From a virus, in the IMG/VR virus record IMGVR_UViG_3300034101_005634, positions 1 through 51,459 of that record: DNA of 51,459 nucleotides; one strand, 5' to 3'. Both the position numbers and the translations under genes were made by a program. Within the stretch, counting starts at the first letter, position 1; the number at the start of each line of letters is the position of its first letter. Under the pieces are notes generated by a model that saw nothing but the letters and a program-made list of their open reading frames with translations, made no database searches and was not told the DNA's origin. Positions 47,080-51,459 of the stretch are shown here, piece after piece.

Positions 47080-49323
47080 TTATCCAATTATAATATAAAG
47101 AGTGGTTGGATTTGGTGTTAATGAATTATACTGACTCTGAGTTAATCTCGTGATTGATGCGACCCCTCCAGAATTTACAACAAATCCCGAAGGATTAGAA
47201 TTAGCGTAAAATTGACCAGTTTGACCTGTTAACACATAATCGCCAGTAGCATTATTAAGATTTGTGATTTGTGTTTGTAATTCACCGCTTATTCCAGTTG
47301 CATAGCCTTGTGTTACCGCCTCTCCGCTTAAAAGGACTCCAGTTGTGTTAACTGTTGGACGAGATTTGAAATTTGTTAGACCAGATATATTTATAGAGCC
47401 ACTAAAAGCATCTATATAAATATTATCATCACTTACTGATATGTTATTAGTATAATAACCTCCCATGCCAACAACTCCACCTGAAGGAGCTATCCAAGAT
47501 TGACCATCAAAATAAGAATTATTAACTGAAAGAGTTCCGCTGATATTTAAATCATTAGCGAATGTTTTTACTCCACTTATAGTTTGATTGCCAGTAGTAG
47601 CAACACCATTTATTCTCGTAACATCAATTGGATCTAATTCACTATGGTAAAAATTACCAGCAATACGCTGCGGTTTCCAAACTACACCATCAGAAGAAAT
47701 AAAAATTAAACTTGTCCCCAAAGGTAATGAACTACCACTAAATGTATATAAAGTCTGTTCTAGATTAGGATCATAAGAATTTCCTGTCCAAACGCGCTGT
47801 TTTATAGCAATAGGTCTGGTAAGTGAACTAATATTAATCCTTAATAAGCCACCATTACGTACTAAAGAATCGCTACCATAACCTCCAGTTGGTAAGAATA
47901 CTACACCAGTTCCAGAAGTCATATAACTTGTAATTCCTAAATTTATATTGTAACCAGTTTGAACATATCCAGTTGCATTTGTATTATCAAGGAATATATT
48001 ACTATTAATGGTTGAATCGAAAATTGTATTATTATTTTTATCGTATAAAATACCTGAAATTGTTTTATTTCCTTGGACTGTCTGATTACCAGTAAGCATA
48101 ACAGCTGTAGTATCTAAGGCTATTTCACCACTCTTAGATGGGAAAGCGTAGGAATAAGAATCTGGGTTTTCGCTACCACCATAAATCTTGGTAATTTTTC
48201 CATATTGATATTGTGTGGTATTTGGACTTGAATAATTCGTCTCATCAGCGCTAATAAAAGAAAAATTAGCATAACCCAAACTCGACCTTCTTACTAATGT
48301 GTTTGGTAAACTATAATCAGTAGACGCTATATCAAAAACAAAACCACTTAATCCACTAATTGAATCGTTTACAAATTTTGTTGAGGCGATTGTTTCTAAA
48401 TTATTAAGATCTTGAGATCTACTTCCAATACCAAATTTAAAATTCTCAAAATCATCAAAACCAATAATAGCGCCAGAATCATTTACGCCTGTTAATCCAG
48501 ATCCAGTAACAAAGAAAACGCCACCATCTGTAGCGCCACCAGTTACATTTAATAATAAATAATTACTAGAAACATTTGTATTTGTGCTACTTACAATTGT
48601 TTCCGAGCCAGTAACATAAAGATTCCTAATATAAACATCTTCTTCAAATTTTTTATAACCACTAATGACTTGATCACCAGTAGTATAAACTATATTTGAT
48701 TTTATTTTTTCTAAATCTGCAACTGGGTTTAAAAATATACCATAAGATTTTGTTCCAGTAGCGCTTTGTGGGTAGGTTTCAAGAAATATTGGAGTTGTTT
48801 CTGTTGGATTTGTTGGCGAGCTAGTTAACCAATCAACGTTTTCATAATTAACTGTATAAGAATTACCACTTGACTGTCTTAATATCCATGATATTTTTTT
48901 GAATCCAGTTTCTGGTGATCCAGTTGGAAAACCTAAATCTAAAAACACATGATTTTGCAATGTTAAATCTTTTACTAAAACTAAATTTTTATTAGAATAA
49001 TCTCTATTAACAACGTCATCAATATTAACTGGAGTTTTAAGTGATTTTAATTCTAAAAATGATTTTACTCCACTTATGGTTTGATCTCCAGTATTATAAA
49101 CAATATTGCTTCCATATAAATCTCCAGATGCTTTTATGTATCCAGAAGCTAATATATCACCAGCGACATTTAATTTTGCAGAAGGATCTAAAGTACCTAT
49201 GCCCACATTATTTGTATCATTATCAACAAATAATGTATCGCTGTGTACTAAAAAAGATTCAGTTACAGATAGGTTTCCTGTAATTGTTACATCATTATAA
49301 ATTGTAAGTGGTCCTGTTGCCAT
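47080..49323 (-). CDS. Tail fibre protein with trimeric-type repeats (paralogue B)
   Basis: A 747-residue fibre. It starts MATGPLTIYNDVTITGNLSV, then VDNDTNNVGIGTLDPSAKLN-VAGD, the head-shaft block of many fibres that end in S74 chaperones. Repeats of YNTGDQTISGVKSF and NISGTLSVNNSYFDG follow. The domain NLYVTGSETIVSSTNTNVSS is shared with the 42337-44274 fibre. The C-terminal GISGELQTQITNLNNATGDY-like heptads and TLYIIIG close it. No S74 catalytic motif is recognised. It is 4 bp after the YadA-like gene. The two paralogues could exchange segments. Confidence 0.8.
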   Translation of the reverse strand: MATGPLTIYNDVTITGNLSVTESFLVHSDTLFVDNDTNNVGIGTLDPSAKLNVAGDILASGYIKASGDLYGSNIVYNTGDQTISGVKSFLELKSLKTPVNIDDVVNRDYSNKNLVLVKDLTLQNHVFLDLGFPTGSPETGFKKISWILRQSSGNSYTVNYENVDWLTSSPTNPTETTPIFLETYPQSATGTKSYGIFLNPVADLEKIKSNIVYTTGDQVISGYKKFEEDVYIRNLYVTGSETIVSSTNTNVSSNYLLLNVTGGATDGGVFFVTGSGLTGVNDSGAIIGFDDFENFKFGIGSRSQDLNNLETIASTKFVNDSISGLSGFVFDIASTDYSLPNTLVRRSSLGYANFSFISADETNYSSPNTTQYQYGKITKIYGGSENPDSYSYAFPSKSGEIALDTTAVMLTGNQTVQGNKTISGILYDKNNNTIFDSTINSNIFLDNTNATGYVQTGYNINLGITSYMTSGTGVVFLPTGGYGSDSLVRNGGLLRINISSLTRPIAIKQRVWTGNSYDPNLEQTLYTFSGSSLPLGTSLIFISSDGVVWKPQRIAGNFYHSELDPIDVTRINGVATTGNQTISGVKTFANDLNISGTLSVNNSYFDGQSWIAPSGGVVGMGGYYTNNISVSDDNIYIDAFSGSINISGLTNFKSRPTVNTTGVLLSGEAVTQGYATGISGELQTQITNLNNATGDYVLTGQTGQFYANSNPSGFVVNSGGVASITRLTQSQYNSLTPNPTTLYIIIG
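48385..48640 (-). repeat. Fibre domain duplicated at 42595-42850 (copy 2)
   Basis: Counterpart of the segment at 42595-42850, encoding NLYVTGSETIVSSTNTNVSS to DLNNLETIAS. The conserved positions (GGVFFVTGSGLTGVNDSGAI) are nearly identical to copy 1. Confidence 0.75.
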
Positions 49324-49327
49324 AGTT

Positions 49328-51459
49328 TTAGAAAAGTTTAGACATTATATTGTATTGCCCGTCTACTGTTACGTTAGCATCAGGCGCGACAGTGCTGTAT
49401 GTTGTGGTAGAATAAACGGTTGTAGGTGCGGTAGCTGATAGACTGTTAACCGCATTTATTTTAATTTGATCTAAGAATATATCTCTTGTTGCAGTAGCAG
49501 TATCAATAGAAATGCCAGTTCCACCAGTTTGCAATCTTAAGTTTCGTAAGACTGGAGAGTTAGTTCCTCCAGTGTATGCAAAAACAATGCATGGACTAGA
49601 TGAGTCGTTGTTTAAGTTGACTCCACGATACGAAAATCCATTATGATTAACAACGCGAATAGTCGCATCTGTAGAATTTCCTATGACAGTCCATATGTCC
49701 ATAGTAACAGATACACTAGTATTGCAGTTTAAAAATTGTTTACATGACGCGGTGTGGGAACGGCGAATTACCAGTATTCCACTTCCTGTCAACACAAATC
49801 CGTCTGTTGTAGGTGCTACAATGCTCGCAAAACTTGTATTTAATGTGCCTCCAGATATTCTAAATAGTGTGTCTGTTGAGGTGCTTGTAATGCTTTGATA
49901 CTCTAAAAATAGAGTTCCATTTGATTGTGTTAGTATGCCCGCTGTATTGCTTAACGCAAATTGAGCAAATCCATTAACTGTTTTAGTTTCATTTGCAGTA
50001 AGAGAAAATGCAACTATATTACCAGGAATTGTAATTAATGCCGCTGTTTCAAAATATATATTACCCTTGCCGTTTAATGAAATTTGTGAAGATATCGTAT
50101 AAGACCCCGCACGAACATAAACTGTATCACCATTTGTAGACGCTGTTACAGCTGCTTCTATAGTCCTAAATGGTTTAAATTGATCATATTTTGATAATTG
50201 TGTTGAATTTTGTTTGCCATCAACGCTTTGTAATTGTCTCACATCCGTTCCAACAACACTATCAACTATTATTGTTTTTCCTGCTGGATTGTTTGCGTAT
50301 GACAATGCATTAAGCACTCCTGCAACATTTAAGTCGCCACTCGCATAAATCCCACTTGCAAAATCTAAAGATAAAGAATGTTCATATTTTGAAACGTGTT
50401 CTCTATTTTGTCCGTCACCCAAAACAGATGCTCCACTATGACCAGAAAGTATTTTACTATTTCTTCCGCCGCCAATAAACGAGTAATCTCCACTTGTGGT
50501 ATTACCAGAACCTCCTAGAATTATTGAGTATTGGCTTCTTATGTTATTGGAGATTCCTCCGAGTATATTTGAATGATTTCCAGTTATAAAATTATCAGAT
50601 CCGCCGCCAATAAATGAGTAATTTGCTCCAGTAAATCCTTGTCCAGATGATCCAATAATATTACCACTACCACCGACAATACTTGAGCAGGTTCCAGTTA
50701 CTATATTTCCACTTCCCCCGACGATTACTGAATTTTCTCCAGTAGTAATTGTATTTCTTCTTCCACCAACAATTAATGAATTACTAACTACACGACCACT
50801 TAATGTATTAAATTCTCCACCAACAATTAAGCAACCATTTGAAATATGACCAGAAAGTTTATTTTGCCAACCGCCACCAATAAATGAGTAATCAGATGAT
50901 ATAAAATTATCATATCCATTTACAATAGCTGAATAATTATTAATTGCTTGATTGAAAGTGCCGCCACAGACAACATTATAACCACCATTGGTTGAATTAT
51001 TGCTTCCGCCGCCAATAAAAGCACCCGCGCCGAGAGAAGTATTATTGATTCCACCAACTACAGCGCCATAAATATCGACTCTATTTCTGAATCCACCACC
51101 AATAAATGAATAGTTTGATGTAGCAAAATTTTCATATCCATTTCCTATAAATGTGCAATATCCTTCAGATATATTATTTACTCCACCTACAATTGCTGAA
51201 TTTTCATATGTTGATTTATTATTTTTTCCTCCTACAACAATAGCCCAATTACCTGACGCTGTATTTAGTTCTCCCCCACCAATTGTAGAAGAACCTCCAA
51301 CAACTCTGTTGCTGGTTCCGCCAGCCACTGTTGAAGCAACGCCCGTGATAAAGTTTGACGAACCACCGCCAACAGCAGAGTAGCTACCAGTCACTTGATT
51401 GCCAGTACCGCCAGCAATTGTGGTTGCGATTCCTGTCGAGAAGTTAAGCGATCCACCGC
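49328..51459 (-). CDS. YadA-head-like repeat fibre with beta-helix part (N-terminus cut by window edge)
   Basis: The frame is open through the right edge (preceding codons read GGSLNFSTGIATTIAGGTGN), so a GTG at 51394 is not needed as the start and the N-terminus lies outside. The first part in the window is built of 14- to 18-residue units such as GSYSAVGGGSSNFITG and NYSFIGGGFRNRVD, the left-handed beta-roll (SxxGGGxxN) of YadA-type adhesin heads. From about 350 on it changes to a right-handed beta-helix or pectate-lyase-like pattern (TIEAAVTASTNGDTVYVRAG, later GISIDTATATRDIFLDQIKI). It is a host-binding fibre or tailspike. No catalytic motif is evident. Confidence 0.78.
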   Translation of the reverse strand, partial: GGSLNFSTGIATTIAGGTGNQVTGSYSAVGGGSSNFITGVASTVAGGTSNRVVGGSSTIGGGELNTASGNWAIVVGGKNNKSTYENSAIVGGVNNISEGYCTFIGNGYENFATSNYSFIGGGFRNRVDIYGAVVGGINNTSLGAGAFIGGGSNNSTNGGYNVVCGGTFNQAINNYSAIVNGYDNFISSDYSFIGGGWQNKLSGHISNGCLIVGGEFNTLSGRVVSNSLIVGGRRNTITTGENSVIVGGSGNIVTGTCSSIVGGSGNIIGSSGQGFTGANYSFIGGGSDNFITGNHSNILGGISNNIRSQYSIILGGSGNTTSGDYSFIGGGRNSKILSGHSGASVLGDGQNREHVSKYEHSLSLDFASGIYASGDLNVAGVLNALSYANNPAGKTIIVDSVVGTDVRQLQSVDGKQNSTQLSKYDQFKPFRTIEAAVTASTNGDTVYVRAGSYTISSQISLNGKGNIYFETAALITIPGNIVAFSLTANETKTVNGFAQFALSNTAGILTQSNGTLFLEYQSITSTSTDTLFRISGGTLNTSFASIVAPTTDGFVLTGSGILVIRRSHTASCKQFLNCNTSVSVTMDIWTVIGNSTDATIRVVNHNGFSYRGVNLNNDSSSPCIVFAYTGGTNSPVLRNLRLQTGGTGISIDTATATRDIFLDQIKINAVNSLSATAPTTVYSTTTYSTVAPDANVTVDGQYNIMSKLF

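Noticed and set aside
1-51459. tRNA, rRNA, integrase, IS element or attachment site
   Set aside because: None was recognised by eye. Weak tRNAs could be missed, and a dedicated tRNA search would settle it.

Overview
This window is a stretch of an AT-rich, tailed double-stranded DNA phage genome, or a prophage-like metagenomic contig. The evidence is a lambda-type tail-tip module (L-K-I-J homologues, pointing to a long non-contractile siphovirus tail), a large set of repeat-rich fibre genes, and a virus-encoded replication and nucleotide-metabolism set. No integrase, rRNA or tRNA was recognised. The host cannot be named. GDP-mannose dehydratase and heptosyltransferase-like genes suggest a Gram-negative host surface (inference). 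Start codons almost never have a Shine-Dalgarno sequence, yet several promoters fit the classical TTGACA/TATAAT pattern.

Layout. (1) 1-1687, leftward: the N-terminus of a repeat fibre cut by the window edge, a holin-like membrane protein, and three small unknown genes. (2) 1728-8300, rightward: tail-tip genes L, K, I and J, then a large structural protein. (3) 14554-8306, leftward: an APH-fold protein with altered catalytic residues, a possible ssDNA-binding protein, a GT4 fused to half of a GT9 followed by the other GT9 half, a Rad52-like candidate, a GNAT and two small genes. (4) 35535-14569, leftward, one long tightly packed unit ending at a good terminator: nrdB, nrdA, a conserved phage protein, a sugar island (four glycosyltransferase-like genes, a methyltransferase, gmd), recA, a Vsr-like nuclease, DnaB helicase, primase, a RecB-like nuclease, a DNA polymerase III split into PHP / DEDDh exonuclease / polymerase genes, a ClpC-like AAA+ unfoldase and a small gene. 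(5) 35753-39179, rightward, from a divergent control region: dNMP kinase, sigma factor, SSB, a glycosyltransferase, Hsp20 with its own promoter and terminator, and a small phage protein. (6) 51459-39160, leftward: fibre and adhesin genes, including a YadA-like repeat protein, two paralogous fibres and an 865-residue protein with about 17 BspA-like (DUF285) repeats. Inside this last block sit a viral SET-domain protein, an unknown cysteine- and tryptophan-rich protein and a UPF0489/arginase-like protein.

How it fits together. Blocks 4 and 5 diverge from 35536-35752, which holds opposing promoters and a perfect 14-bp palindrome. They supply dNTPs, primase-helicase, recombination proteins and an unusual three-gene replicase. 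A sigma-like protein and a TATAAATA box before gene L suggest T4-style late control of structural genes (inference). The most unusual features are the split PHP-exo-pol replicase, the SET plus UPF0489 island embedded in fibre genes, the Clp unfoldase with an LGF loop, and a GTGTAA element recurring 14-17 nt before start codons.
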